From assembly GCF_011759375.1 (NCBI RefSeq), contig NZ_JAARML010000001.1, forward strand, positions 930,001-994,000: DNA of 64,000 nucleotides. Direction: 5' to 3'. Source of the DNA: Paraflavitalea devenefica (GTDB taxonomy: Bacteria; Bacteroidota; Bacteroidia; Chitinophagales; Chitinophagaceae). The position numbers and the translations under genes were made by a program. The notes under the pieces are model-generated. The model saw only the letters and a list, made by a program, of their open reading frames with translations, was not told the DNA's origin and ran no database searches. Positions 41,925-50,951 of this stretch are shown piece by piece. Numbering within the stretch: the stretch's first letter is position 1; each line of letters begins with the position of its first letter.

Positions 41925-44309
41925 CTATTCCGAACGTAAGCTCTTAACAGGATTGGTTAAGGCTGCTTTTATGGCCTGTGTACTTACGGTGAGCAAGGCA
42001 ATCAAGACAGCTCCTACACCGGCTGCGGCAAATACCCATCCACTGATGCCTATCCTGTATTCATAGCTTTGCAGCCAATCATGCATGATCCACCAGGCCA
42101 CCGGGAAAGCCACCCCACAGGCAATAATTACCAATTGCAGAAAATCTTTTGACAACAAGCCCGCCAATCCGGTCACACTGGCGCCGAGCACTTTTCGGAT
42201 GCCTATTTCTTTTGTTCTGCGTTCGGCTGTATAAGCAGCAAGCCCAAACAATCCTAAACAGGAGATGATAATGGCCAGGGTTGCAAATACACCTGAAGCC
42301 TTACTGATCAGCACTTCGTTCAGGAACATTTCATTGAACTGGTCATCCACAAATTTGTATTCAAGCGGATAGGCAGGATTGTGTTTCTTCATCACGGCTC
42401 CGATCTTCGTCAACAATTGTTCAGGATCACTGTTTGGTTTTATCCGCGCATATACCAGTTCGGCTTTTTTTGGCTGACAGAAAAAGATCACCGGCCCGGG
42501 CTTGCCATACATATTGCCATATACATAATCCTTTACAACACCTACTACTGTCAGATCGGTGAACACTCCTTCATCATTCCCACGCGGAGACTGTATGACC
42601 TTACCCACCGCGCTTCCTTTGCCCATGAGGCTGGCCATTGATTGGGTAATGATCACATTCTTACTTTCAGCAGCACCATCAACAGTAAAATCCCTGCCCT
42701 CAGCAATTTGCATCCCGAAGGTGGAAATAAATTCAGGGCTTACACCTCTGTGCGCAATGGACACTTCATTGTCAACCGGCTTTCCCTGCCATTTGAACCG
42801 GCTATCGGTATTGCCGCCATAGATGGTTGAATGATTAGAGAGGGCAGCATTTTCTATCAGGCCAGTCTGCAAAAGGTCCTGCTTGATTAAGGGGAAAACA
42901 CCGGTAACATCATGCTGCATGTCTACCTGGATCAGGTTGTCCTTACTAAAGCCAAGCTGCCTGTCTTTTACATGCTGTAGCTGACTATAAACAATAATGG
43001 TGCTGATAATGAACACTACCGAAACAGCAAACTGAAGCACTACCAATCCTTTTCTTATCAATGCAGCACTTCCTGCTTTCATTTTTAAACCTTTCAATAC
43101 AACAACAGGATTGAAGGACGACAAATACATAGAGGGGTAGCTGCCGGCCACCAGCCCGCAAATAAGGGTAATGATAAGCAAGGCAGTTATATGAAGCGGG
43201 TTGCCCGGGTGCAAGGAAAGATTCTTCTGCATAAGCCCGTTATACGCCGGCAATGAAATAAGGATAATCACCATGGCAACAACAGCAGCCATTGTTGACA
43301 TGAGTAAAGTTTCGCCTATAAACTGCATGATTAACCCTCTCTTTCCGGCACCCAGCACTTTGCGTACACCCACTTCCCTGGCACGCCGCTGACTACTGGC
43401 AGTAGCCAGGTTCATGAAGTTGATACAGGCAATGAAAAGGATGATCCAGGCAATCGTAGAAAGCATACGTACTTGTTTGATGCGCCCGCCACCAGTCTGT
43501 TTGCCATTCTCAAACTCGTTATAAAGACGCCAGTCAGCCATGGGGAATAAGAAGGTCTCGCTTTTCTGATCAGACTTCTTCCGTGAAATAAAATTTTTCA
43601 ATTGTTCGTTGACAGCTATGACATTGGCCCGGGGATCTAATTCAACATAAGTATACGGTCCATAGCTTTCCCAACTGGGCGGCTCCTGACGCCGCTGAAG
43701 ATCGAACTCAAAAGGCGCCAGCCATTCAAATTTAAAAGAAGCGTTTTCAGGCAGGTCTTTCAGTACACCCGTCACCACAAAATCCTGTTCATTGTCTACC
43801 CGCAGCGTTCTTCCCATCACATTTTTATCCTCCCCAAAAAACTTCTTTGCCGTACTTTCTGTGATCACGAGCGCATGCAATTGATCGAAGGCATTCTTTG
43901 CATTGCCCTGAACAAAGTTCAAGGTGAACATGCTGAACAACTCAGCATCAACATACCTGCCCGATGCATACATTGCTTTATCCGAAAAACTGAAAAGGGC
44001 ATGTTGCGCTACATCCGATGCCCGGGCGGTATTGACAATACCCGGGACCTCACTTTTCAATGCTGCTGCCATCGGCCGTGGTGTAGATCCCATGGTAAAT
44101 ACCCGGTTGTCGAATCGCTTATTTACATTTATCCTGTAAAGCCTGTCTTTTTTTACATGCACATTGTCATAATCTATCTCATCTTCCACCCATAGAAAGA
44201 TCAGTCCGGCGCAAGCGATACCGATTGCCAGGCCAAGGATGTTGAGGGTATTATAGGTTTTGTTTTTCCACAGATTGCGGAAAGCAGTTTTGAGATTGGT
44301 TTTGAACAT
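41925..44309 (-). CDS. FtsX/MacB-type ABC transporter permease, 8-helix Bacteroidetes type
   Basis: A 794-residue inner-membrane protein. It has the usual arrangement: MFKTNLKTAFRNLWKNKTYNTLNILGLAIGIACAGLIFLWVEDE with first helix, a large periplasmic MacB-PCD domain, an FtsX block of three helices near the middle (RREVGVRKVLGAGKRGLIMQFIGET-like coupling segment), a second periplasmic domain and a last FtsX block with ERRTKEIGIRKVLGASVTGL. These permeases work in export or lipoprotein/antimicrobial-peptide resistance with a separate ATPase, which is not adjacent. The ATG at 44309 is the family start; the frame upstream to 44492 covers repeat DNA and is not coding. Confidence 0.85.
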   Translation of the reverse strand: MFKTNLKTAFRNLWKNKTYNTLNILGLAIGIACAGLIFLWVEDEIDYDNVHVKKDRLYRINVNKRFDNRVFTMGSTPRPMAAALKSEVPGIVNTARASDVAQHALFSFSDKAMYASGRYVDAELFSMFTLNFVQGNAKNAFDQLHALVITESTAKKFFGEDKNVMGRTLRVDNEQDFVVTGVLKDLPENASFKFEWLAPFEFDLQRRQEPPSWESYGPYTYVELDPRANVIAVNEQLKNFISRKKSDQKSETFLFPMADWRLYNEFENGKQTGGGRIKQVRMLSTIAWIILFIACINFMNLATASSQRRAREVGVRKVLGAGKRGLIMQFIGETLLMSTMAAVVAMVIILISLPAYNGLMQKNLSLHPGNPLHITALLIITLICGLVAGSYPSMYLSSFNPVVVLKGLKMKAGSAALIRKGLVVLQFAVSVVFIISTIIVYSQLQHVKDRQLGFSKDNLIQVDMQHDVTGVFPLIKQDLLQTGLIENAALSNHSTIYGGNTDSRFKWQGKPVDNEVSIAHRGVSPEFISTFGMQIAEGRDFTVDGAAESKNVIITQSMASLMGKGSAVGKVIQSPRGNDEGVFTDLTVVGVVKDYVYGNMYGKPGPVIFFCQPKKAELVYARIKPNSDPEQLLTKIGAVMKKHNPAYPLEYKFVDDQFNEMFLNEVLISKASGVFATLAIIISCLGLFGLAAYTAERRTKEIGIRKVLGASVTGLAGLLSKDFLQLVIIACGVAFPVAWWIMHDWLQSYEYRIGISGWVFAAAGVGAVLIALLTVSTQAIKAALTNPVKSLRSE

Positions 44310-44376
44310 GTTCGTGAGGTTATAAGGTTGTGTATGGAAGAAAGACAAGACGCATAATGGAATGTTGCTTGGGGGG

Positions 44377-44408
44377 AAGGCAACGAGGCAACAAGGCATT
44401 GAGGCAAT
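44377..44408 (+). repeat. 8-bp tandem repeat, four units
   Basis: AAGGCAAC, GAGGCAAC, AAGGCATT, GAGGCAAT, consecutive with no gap, just upstream of the permease gene. Related words occur at 26111-26122 and 50840-50855. Confidence 0.72.
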
Positions 44409-44437
44409 GCGTTTGCTTCGGTAACCCTTTGCCTGGA

Positions 44438-44484
44438 CGGGCCAAAGGCCCGAAAATAGGGCTGCGAGACTGCAAGTCTCGCAG
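44438..44484. repeat. Two 3-nt-loop hairpins upstream of the permease gene
   Basis: CGGGCC (44438-44443), loop AAA, GGCCCG (44447-44452); and CTGCGAGACT (44462-44471), loop GCA, AGTCTCGCAG (44475-44484), a perfect 10-bp stem. Confidence 0.75.
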
Positions 44485-44498
44485 AGCTGCATAAAAAA

Positions 44499-44526
44499 GC
44501 CCGCCGGATATAGGTCTCCGACAGGC
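44499..44526 (-). terminator. Intrinsic terminator of the RND efflux operon
   Basis: On the minus strand GCCTGTCGG (44526-44518) pairs with CCGGCGGGC (44507-44499), with two non-Watson-Crick positions, followed by six T. It lies 38 bp after the stop of the TolC-type gene, the last gene of the operon. Confidence 0.78.
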
Positions 44527-44563
44527 CTTTTATGTTAACCCTTGTTATAAACCAACCGTTTTT

Positions 44564-45904
44564 CTAATTCCTTCCTCTGGTTCTGTCCAATTCTATACGT
44601 GCAGAAAGATATTCATATACTGCTTCGAGGTAGTTCAACTGAGCGGTAGTAAGTGCCAGCTCGGCATCTGTCAGTTCCAACCTGGAAGCCACCCCTTTTG
44701 AATACCGGTACTGAATGATGTCATAGCTCAGTTTGGCCGTTTCCTTTACCTGCACCTGTGTTTTCATTCTTTCAAAGGTTTCCTGCAGGTTGGCAATGAC
44801 CTGGGTCACTTCCGTTTTCAGTTGTTGCTGTGCATCGGTTAAGCGTACGACCGACTGGTCTTTGTTTATTTTGGCCTGACTAATCCTTGCCTGGTTCTTA
44901 TACCCGCTGAATAAGGGTACTACCACCTGTGCACCGGCAAAAGAAGCGGAAGGCCAGTAGGCATCAAAGAAGTTAGCCCCTTTGGCCTGGCTTTGCACCT
45001 GGTATTGACCGATGAGCGAAACTACCGGCAGGCGCTGCGCCTTAGCCTGCAATACCTGCTGATCACTGATCTGTTGGTTAATGGCCAATATCTGCAGATC
45101 GGGACGCTGTGCTTTGGCCTCTTCATAGATCACTTCCTCCGTGGGGATCTGCTCATCCTTCGCCAGCGACAGGGAGTCTGTCAACTGAATATCCTGCAGG
45201 GAATCTATGCCTATGAGGGTAACCAGTTGCTGCTTTCCTACCTGTAATGCGTAATTGAGCTTCAGGATATCCGGCTGCAGGTTCTTGACAGACGTATAGG
45301 CCCGCAAAGTGTCTACCCTTAATCCTCGTCCCTGCGCCAGCAGGGAACGCGCATCCTGCAAAGCCTTTTCATTACGTTGCAGGCTTTCGTATTGCAACTG
45401 CAGCCTTTCCTTCACCACCAACATACCCAGATAGATGCGCTTTACGGCAGCCGCCACCTCGGTTTCGTTGTATTTTTGGTTTGTTCTGCGGGCATGTTGG
45501 TTCAACTGCGCCTCGCGCAAGGCAGGCCGGGCCGATGGATTGTATACCGGGTAAGCCACCGATAAGGTAGCGGCAATCTGGTCCCTTCCACCGATGCGGC
45601 TATAGGGCACTTTATCACCGCCGCCATTATCGCCAAAGCCAAAGAAAGCAGGCATTACAAAGTAATGGAGGTATTGACCGCCTATACTGGCGGAGGGTAA
45701 GGAAAGGCTACGGGCTACCCGTACTTCCTCACCTGCTTTATCAATGTCGAGCCCCGCTATTTTCAGGGACCGGTTGTTCTTAATAGCCAGTGATACGGCA
45801 TCCGGCAATGACAGGGATAAAGACTGCGCTATGCTGCGTACACCAGGCAGGAGGAAGCCTGCCGACAATAAAAGGGTGTACACTATTTTTTTCTTATTGA
45901 TCAT
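44564..45904 (-). CDS. TolC-family outer-membrane efflux protein
   Basis: A 446-residue exported protein: signal peptide (KKKIVYTLLLSAGFLLPGVRSIAQ), then two OEP repeats with long helices (LREAQLNQHARRTNQKYNETEVAAAVKRIYLGMLVVKERLQLQ and RISQAKINKDQSVVRLTDAQQQLKTEVTQVIANLQETFERMKTQVQVKE), ending YEYLSARIELDRTRG. It forms the trimeric exit duct for the RND pump. Its ATG overlaps the pump gene stop by 4 bp (ATGA), so translation is coupled. Confidence 0.9.
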   Translation of the reverse strand: MINKKKIVYTLLLSAGFLLPGVRSIAQSLSLSLPDAVSLAIKNNRSLKIAGLDIDKAGEEVRVARSLSLPSASIGGQYLHYFVMPAFFGFGDNGGGDKVPYSRIGGRDQIAATLSVAYPVYNPSARPALREAQLNQHARRTNQKYNETEVAAAVKRIYLGMLVVKERLQLQYESLQRNEKALQDARSLLAQGRGLRVDTLRAYTSVKNLQPDILKLNYALQVGKQQLVTLIGIDSLQDIQLTDSLSLAKDEQIPTEEVIYEEAKAQRPDLQILAINQQISDQQVLQAKAQRLPVVSLIGQYQVQSQAKGANFFDAYWPSASFAGAQVVVPLFSGYKNQARISQAKINKDQSVVRLTDAQQQLKTEVTQVIANLQETFERMKTQVQVKETAKLSYDIIQYRYSKGVASRLELTDAELALTTAQLNYLEAVYEYLSARIELDRTRGRN

Positions 45905-48900
45905 ATTGATGCATTTGGATTCAATGAAACAGGGGCTGGTGCAGGTACTGCATTATGCAGCGCACCCTCATCACCTGCTGTTTTCTTAGCCGGCCGTGAG
46001 AAATAAGAGTACACGGACGGGATAACGTATAATGTAAGGATACCGGCGAAGACGAGACCACCCACTACCACAATACCCAGGGAAGTACGGCTGCCTGAAG
46101 AAGTACCCAATGATAAGGCAATAGGCAGTGTACCAAAGATCATGGCCAGTGTGGTCATGAGGATGGGCCTGAACCGGGAGGCGGCAGCCGATATAACAGC
46201 GTCTTTCACCTTCAATCCTTCGTGTTTACGCTGGTTGGCAAACTCCACAATGAGGATACCATTCTTGGTGATGAGACCAATTAGCATGATGATACCGATC
46301 TGGCTGAAGATGTTGACCGACTCACCGGTAAGCCATAAGCTGAGCAAGGCGCCGGTAACCGCCATGGGTACTGTTAAGAGGATGATGAAAGGATCTATCA
46401 GGCTCTCAAACTGCGCGGCCAGCACCAGGTAGATCAACACGATGGCAAAGATGAAAGCGAAGATGAGGCTGGAACTGCTCTCTGCATAGTCACGGCTCTG
46501 GCCTGCCAGTTGGGTGCGGAACCCTGCGGGCAATACATTCGCGGTGATGTTGTCCAGCTCTTTAATCGCTTCGCCAAGGCTTACCCCAGGCGCCGGTGTA
46601 GCGCCAATGGTAACACTGTATGCCTGGTTATAGCGGTAGATAGCAGGCGGGCTGATGCCTTCTTTGAGGGTCACCAGGTTATCCAGGGACACCATTTCAT
46701 TGCTGGCCGATTTCAGGAATAAGGAACGCAGGTTTTCCGGCGTAGACCTTTCCACACGGTCCAGTTGACCAATCACTTCATACTGACGGTCGTTATAGAT
46801 GAAGTATCCATACCGGCGGCCACTTAGGGCCAGTTGCAGCGTACGGCCTATTTCCTGTGTGGAAATGCCCAATTGCGCCGCCCGTTGCCTGTCGATAGAG
46901 ATACTGATCTCAGGACGGTTTACTTTGAAGTCGGGGTTCTGGAAAGTCAGCTTGGGACTTTGGAATACCGCTCCCATCAGTTTGGGCATTACCGCTATGA
47001 GGCTATCCAGCGTAGGCGCCTGTACTACATATTCTACCGGCTGGGAGGTGGAGAAACCGCCGATGGTAGGTATTTGAATAGGAATGAGGATCACATTCCG
47101 GAAACGCTGGGAGGCTACTGCCAGCTTTTCATAGATCTGCTGCTGGGTCATCTTACTTTTCCTTTGCTTCGGATCTTCGAGGAAGACCCATTGAAAGCCA
47201 CCGTTTACCGGTTGCACCAACGTACCTACAGTAGCAGCTATACCTGCATAGGTAGTATTGTTATTGAGGTCCGGAATGGAATCGGCCACGTAAGCGCTGA
47301 TCTCTTTCATGGTTTGCTCCATGCTTTCATAGGAAGTACCCTCCGGGGCAATCACTGCCAGGCCCACCATCGACCTGTCTTCCAGCGGCGCCAGTTCGGA
47401 AGGCAGTTTGGGAGCCAGGTAATAAGCAATGCCAAAAGAGCCGAGCAGTAGAATAAATCCAATCCAACGGTACCGCATGAATGCTTTCAACGAGCGCTCA
47501 TAACCGGTATTCAGCTTCACAAACCAAGGCTCTGTTTTACGGTACAGCCAGCCATGGGTAGTACCCGGCTTCAGCAGGTAGGCGCTCATCATGGGAGAAA
47601 GCGTCAACGCTACAAAGGCAGAGATCAATACAGAACCGGCCACCACGATCGCGAACTCTTTAAAGAGCCTGCCGGTAATACCGCCCAGGAAAAGGATGGG
47701 CAGGAACACCGCCGCCAGCGTAACCGTGGTAGAGATCACCGCGAAGTAGATCTCATTGGAACCTTTGCGCGCTGCTTCCAACGGCTTCATCCCTTCTTCT
47801 ACCTTACTGTAAATGTTTTCCAGCACCACAATGGCATCATCCACTACCAGACCAATGGCCAGCACCATGCCCAGGAGGGTAAGTACATTGATGGAAAAGT
47901 CGCCAATGTACATGATAAAGAAGGCCGATATGATAGACACCGGTATCGCTACCAGTGGGATTAATGTACTGCGCCAGTCGCGCAGGAAGATGAAGATGAT
48001 CAATGTCACCAGTCCGAAGGCCAGCAACAATGTTTCTTCCACTTCCGACAGGGAGTTACGTACAGGGACTGTAAAGTCTTTACCCAGGGTGATGTTAAAA
48101 TCCTTGGGCGCTGTCTTTACGATATCATCAAACCGCTTTCTAAACTCTTCCACAATAGCCAGTGAGTTGGCGCCGCGTTGTGGCTGTACGCCTGTTCCTA
48201 CACCGTATTGTGCTTTTTTACCTTCGGCCACAATCATCGCCGTACGTTCGTTCTGGGAAGACATGATTGCTGTACCAATGTCGCGGAACCGCACAATGGC
48301 TCCATCCTTCTGGCTGATGATCATGTTATTGAAGTCCTCTTCGGTTACCAACCTGCCTTGTGTGCGCAAGGTTACTTCTGTATTTTCTCCTTCAATACGC
48401 CCACTGGGTAAATCCACATTCTCCCGCTGCAGGGCGCTTTGAATGTCATTAGGCGTAAGTCCATAGGCGGCCAGCTTTACCGGGTCCATGCGCAGGCGCA
48501 TCGCCCGTTTGCGTCCTGCATAGGTGTCTACCAGGCGTACGCCAGGAATAGACTGTAGTCTTTCTTTGATGTTGATGTTCACGAAGTCGGTAATATCTTC
48601 CAGGCTTCTGGTATCGCTTTGCACGGTAAGGAATACCAGGAAGTCGGCCGGACCCGATTTCTCCACGATGGTGGGTTCAATATCAGTCGGTAGCTGCTGC
48701 CGCGATTTAGATACTTTATCGCGTACGTCATTGGCAGCCGCTTCCAGATCGGCATTGAGGTTAAATTCAACAGTGATGATACTTACCTGCTCGCGGGATA
48801 CGGAAGACATAGCGCGTATACCATTGGCTTCCGCCACCGCTTCTTCGAGGGGCTTGGTCACCTGCGAAGCAATGATATCAGCACTGGCCCCGGGGTATAC

Positions 48901-49050
48901 AGTAGTTACTGTAACGATGGGAGAATCAGTGACCGGATATTCACGGGTACCGAGGAAGGTGTATCCTACGATACCGAAAAGGATTAACAGAACCGACATC
49001 ACTCCGGCCAATACAGGCCTGGAGATGCTCATTTGAGAAATGGCACTCAT
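45901..49050 (-). CDS. RND-family efflux pump, inner-membrane subunit (AcrB/MexB type)
   Basis: A 1049-residue proton-driven pump, 12 helices with two large periplasmic loops. Signatures: SISRPVLAGVMSVLLILFGIVGY at helix 1, GLVVDDAIVVLENIYSKVEEG in helix 4 with the proton-relay Asp pair, TVTLAAVFLPILFLGG, and second-half PMAVTGALLSLWLTGESVNIFSQIGIIMLIGLITKNGILIVEFAN with the relay Lys. It is of the HAE1 (drug/organic compound) rather than heavy-metal group. It lies between adaptor (23-bp gap upstream) and TolC partner (4-bp overlap). Confidence 0.95.
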   Translation of the reverse strand: MSAISQMSISRPVLAGVMSVLLILFGIVGYTFLGTREYPVTDSPIVTVTTVYPGASADIIASQVTKPLEEAVAEANGIRAMSSVSREQVSIITVEFNLNADLEAAANDVRDKVSKSRQQLPTDIEPTIVEKSGPADFLVFLTVQSDTRSLEDITDFVNINIKERLQSIPGVRLVDTYAGRKRAMRLRMDPVKLAAYGLTPNDIQSALQRENVDLPSGRIEGENTEVTLRTQGRLVTEEDFNNMIISQKDGAIVRFRDIGTAIMSSQNERTAMIVAEGKKAQYGVGTGVQPQRGANSLAIVEEFRKRFDDIVKTAPKDFNITLGKDFTVPVRNSLSEVEETLLLAFGLVTLIIFIFLRDWRSTLIPLVAIPVSIISAFFIMYIGDFSINVLTLLGMVLAIGLVVDDAIVVLENIYSKVEEGMKPLEAARKGSNEIYFAVISTTVTLAAVFLPILFLGGITGRLFKEFAIVVAGSVLISAFVALTLSPMMSAYLLKPGTTHGWLYRKTEPWFVKLNTGYERSLKAFMRYRWIGFILLLGSFGIAYYLAPKLPSELAPLEDRSMVGLAVIAPEGTSYESMEQTMKEISAYVADSIPDLNNNTTYAGIAATVGTLVQPVNGGFQWVFLEDPKQRKSKMTQQQIYEKLAVASQRFRNVILIPIQIPTIGGFSTSQPVEYVVQAPTLDSLIAVMPKLMGAVFQSPKLTFQNPDFKVNRPEISISIDRQRAAQLGISTQEIGRTLQLALSGRRYGYFIYNDRQYEVIGQLDRVERSTPENLRSLFLKSASNEMVSLDNLVTLKEGISPPAIYRYNQAYSVTIGATPAPGVSLGEAIKELDNITANVLPAGFRTQLAGQSRDYAESSSSLIFAFIFAIVLIYLVLAAQFESLIDPFIILLTVPMAVTGALLSLWLTGESVNIFSQIGIIMLIGLITKNGILIVEFANQRKHEGLKVKDAVISAAASRFRPILMTTLAMIFGTLPIALSLGTSSGSRTSLGIVVVGGLVFAGILTLYVIPSVYSYFSRPAKKTAGDEGALHNAVPAPAPVSLNPNASI

Positions 49051-49073
49051 ACAAATGTTGTATTAATTAAGTC

Positions 49074-50153
49074 TTATTTTATTTTTACCAGGGCAACTTC
49101 CGCTCCCGGCATCAGGCGCAGCAGGTTGCTGGTGATGACGGTATCTCCCTGATTAAGTCCGTTAATGATCTGCACTTCCTGTGTTCCGCGCTGGCCAATT
49201 ACCACAGGGGCCAACTGCACTTTGTTGTTTTTTGACAGGTACACTGCATAACCCTGCGGAGAGGGCATGAGTGCCTGGCTGGGCACTTTCAGCGCATCAT
49301 TGGCTGTGTGCAGGGCCAGGTTGAGCCGCGCACTTTGGCCTGATACCAGTTTACCATGGGGATTGGGACCAATGGCTTCTACCAGGAGGGTGCGTGTCTG
49401 TTCATTCATTTTTGATTCCTTGGCAATCACGGTGGCGGCATAAACAGCAGTATCGGACTGAACAGTAAAACGTTGTGATTTACCGATGGTCACGAGGTTG
49501 GCATATTTTTCCGGTACAGAGAATTCTACTTTGATGCGTGTATCATCCACAATATTGGTAAGTACTGTATTGGGAGATACCAGTGCGCCGGGATATACCC
49601 GCACGATACCTACACGCCCGTTGAAAGGGGCCCGGATACGTGTTTTATCAATCGTTACCCCCAATGCGCGGATCTCTGCCTTTAATACATTGAGGTTGGT
49701 AACCGCCTGGTCATAATCCTGCTGTATAGCTGCATCATGGGCTATCAGGTCTCTCAGGCGTTCTTCATTGAGGGCGGCCAGTTTTTCCTGCTGACGCAGG
49801 CGTTCCAGTTGCGCCTGCAGATCGGCATCGTCGAGCTGGAAGAGCAGGGTGCCGGCCTGTACGTAGTTGCCTTCTTTCACCTGTACGCGCACTACTTTCC
49901 GCATTAACTCACTGGCAATAGTTACTTCCTGGTTGGCCACCAGTGTACCGGTGATCTCTATTTCTTCACTGAAAGAAGTTGGCTGTACTATGTACCCATC
50001 TGCCGGCACGGCGGGATTAGGCGCTGCCGCTGCAATAGCCTGCTTGGGTTCGTTGGCCTGACTGGCGCATGATTGAATAAAGATGATAACAGGCAACAAT
50101 ATAAACAGTAGCCTGTAAACCTGGGTTTGTAATAATGGTTGGCTCATACTCAT
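49074..50153 (-). CDS. RND efflux periplasmic adaptor (membrane-fusion protein)
   Basis: A 359-residue adaptor: N-terminal hydrophobic segment ending FIQSC, a possible lipobox, then barrel-sandwich and alpha-hairpin (QAGTLLFQLDDADLQAQLERLRQQEKLAALNEERLRDLIAHDAAIQQDYDQAVTNLNVLKAEI), a lipoyl-like half (TRIRAPFNGRVGIVRVYPGALV) and beta-barrel plus membrane-proximal domain. It links the pump and TolC duct. ATG 50153 (MSMSQ) is preferred, 50147 is the alternative. First gene of the operon, directly preceded by an ArsR-type operator (50174-50193). Confidence 0.9.
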   Translation of the reverse strand: MSMSQPLLQTQVYRLLFILLPVIIFIQSCASQANEPKQAIAAAAPNPAVPADGYIVQPTSFSEEIEITGTLVANQEVTIASELMRKVVRVQVKEGNYVQAGTLLFQLDDADLQAQLERLRQQEKLAALNEERLRDLIAHDAAIQQDYDQAVTNLNVLKAEIRALGVTIDKTRIRAPFNGRVGIVRVYPGALVSPNTVLTNIVDDTRIKVEFSVPEKYANLVTIGKSQRFTVQSDTAVYAATVIAKESKMNEQTRTLLVEAIGPNPHGKLVSGQSARLNLALHTANDALKVPSQALMPSPQGYAVYLSKNNKVQLAPVVIGQRGTQEVQIINGLNQGDTVITSNLLRLMPGAEVALVKIK

Positions 50154-50173
50154 ATAAGTGTATTTAAATTGAT

Positions 50174-50193
50174 ACATTCAAATGTTTCGATGT
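50174..50193. promoter_or_regulatory. ArsR-type operator, downstream copy
   Basis: ACATTCAAAT / GTTTCGATGT, an imperfect palindrome (7 of 10 base pairs), ending 20 bp before the adaptor ATG. Its right half ATGTTTCGATGTTTT is nearly identical to the right half of the stronger operator at 50332-50353. Confidence 0.6.
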
Positions 50194-50319
50194 TTTAGGG
50201 TATAGATTTCCCCGCCTGTTGTTGCTTTGGGCATTAACGGGCAGGCGGCGGGAGCTTTATGATTGATTGTTGAAATGAATCTCGCCGTGGAATGACAAGC
50301 TTTCTGTAGAACCGGACTG

Positions 50320-50353
50320 CAAACTTATAGAAACATTGAAATATTTCGATGTT
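50320..50353 (-). promoter_or_regulatory. RND operon promoter overlapped by ArsR-type operator
   Basis: On the minus strand a perfect -7 box TAAGTTTG lies at 50327-50320. Immediately upstream, 50332-50353 is a 22-bp near-perfect palindrome, AACATTGAAAT / ATTTCGATGTT (10 of 11 pairs), occupying the -33 to -7 interval. A repressor bound there would block RNA polymerase. The adjacent ArsR gene is the obvious candidate regulator. Confidence 0.65.
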
Positions 50354-50372
50354 TTTTGTAAAAAAATTTTTG

Positions 50373-50648
50373 TTAAGCCTTCAGTGTTTGTAAAAAATTT
50401 ACATACTGGTCAATCATCTTGTTGTTGAGGGTGTATTTCATATTACGTCCTTCTTTGGTGGGGATGATCAGTTCGGCATCCGTCAGCAATTTCAGGTGAT
50501 GTGAAATAGATGGCTGTGTAAGGTCCACAAAATCATATACATCGGTACAATACAAACAGTTCTTATTTTTCCGTAACTCCTTCAGGATCATTAACCGGTT
50601 GGGGTCGGCCAGGGCTTTGGAGATCTTCTCTACTTTTTTTGCATCCAT
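50373..50648 (-). CDS. ArsR-family winged-helix repressor
   Basis: A 91-residue regulator. MDAKKVEKISKALADPNRLMILKELRKNKNCLYCTDVYDFVDLTQPSISHHLKLLTDAELIIPTKEGRNMKYTLNNKMIDQYVNFLQTLK is a textbook ArsR/SmtB winged helix; the recognition helix is QPSISHHLKLL. The CLYC motif (residues 31-34) at the position of the ArsR alpha-3 CVC site could bind a thiophilic ligand or sense oxidation. It is transcribed in the same direction as, and just upstream of, the RND operon, and probably represses it through the palindromes at 50174 and 50332. Confidence 0.88.
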   Translation of the reverse strand: MDAKKVEKISKALADPNRLMILKELRKNKNCLYCTDVYDFVDLTQPSISHHLKLLTDAELIIPTKEGRNMKYTLNNKMIDQYVNFLQTLKA

Positions 50649-50911
50649 AAAAATGTCTTTTAATCGTATCGCCTGATTCAGGGGCGCTCACGCAGAAAGT
50701 TTTATGGTTTTAAATGCACACATGTCTTCTATAACAGTTGTCCGGCAATAAAGTTGCCGCCTGCAAAATTAAGTGTTTAAACAATAAGAAGCTATTTGAT
50801 TTTTAGTGTCCCTGCCGGGTCCGAAGGACTCCTTCGGAGAAGGCGGCAAGGCGGTAAGTATTGAGCTTTTGCTGAGACACTACCTTTTAGGGGATGTACA
50901 GGCAAAAAAAA
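50649..50911. other. Spacer upstream of the ArsR gene
   Basis: Contains a minus-strand -7 box TAATTTTG (50771-50764) that could drive arsR, a perfect hairpin TCCGAAGG-ACT-CCTTCGGA (50820-50838) of the 3-nt-loop class and AAGGCGGCAAGGCGG words (about 50840-50854). No gene. Confidence 0.5.
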
Positions 50912-50931
50912 AGCCACCCTCGTGGGTGGCT
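50912..50931 (-). terminator. Intrinsic terminator of the T9SS cargo gene
   Basis: AGCCACCC (50912-50919), loop TCGT, GGGTGGCT (50924-50931); on the minus strand the stem is followed by nine T. It is 21 bp after the stop at 50952. Confidence 0.9.
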
Positions 50932-50951
50932 CGCCTGTGTGAATTGATACC

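Noticed and set aside
44310..44492. Upstream extension of the FtsX-type permease frame
   Set aside because: It consists of the 8-bp tandem repeat and 3-nt-loop hairpins; MFKTNLKTAFRNLWKNK is the usual family start.
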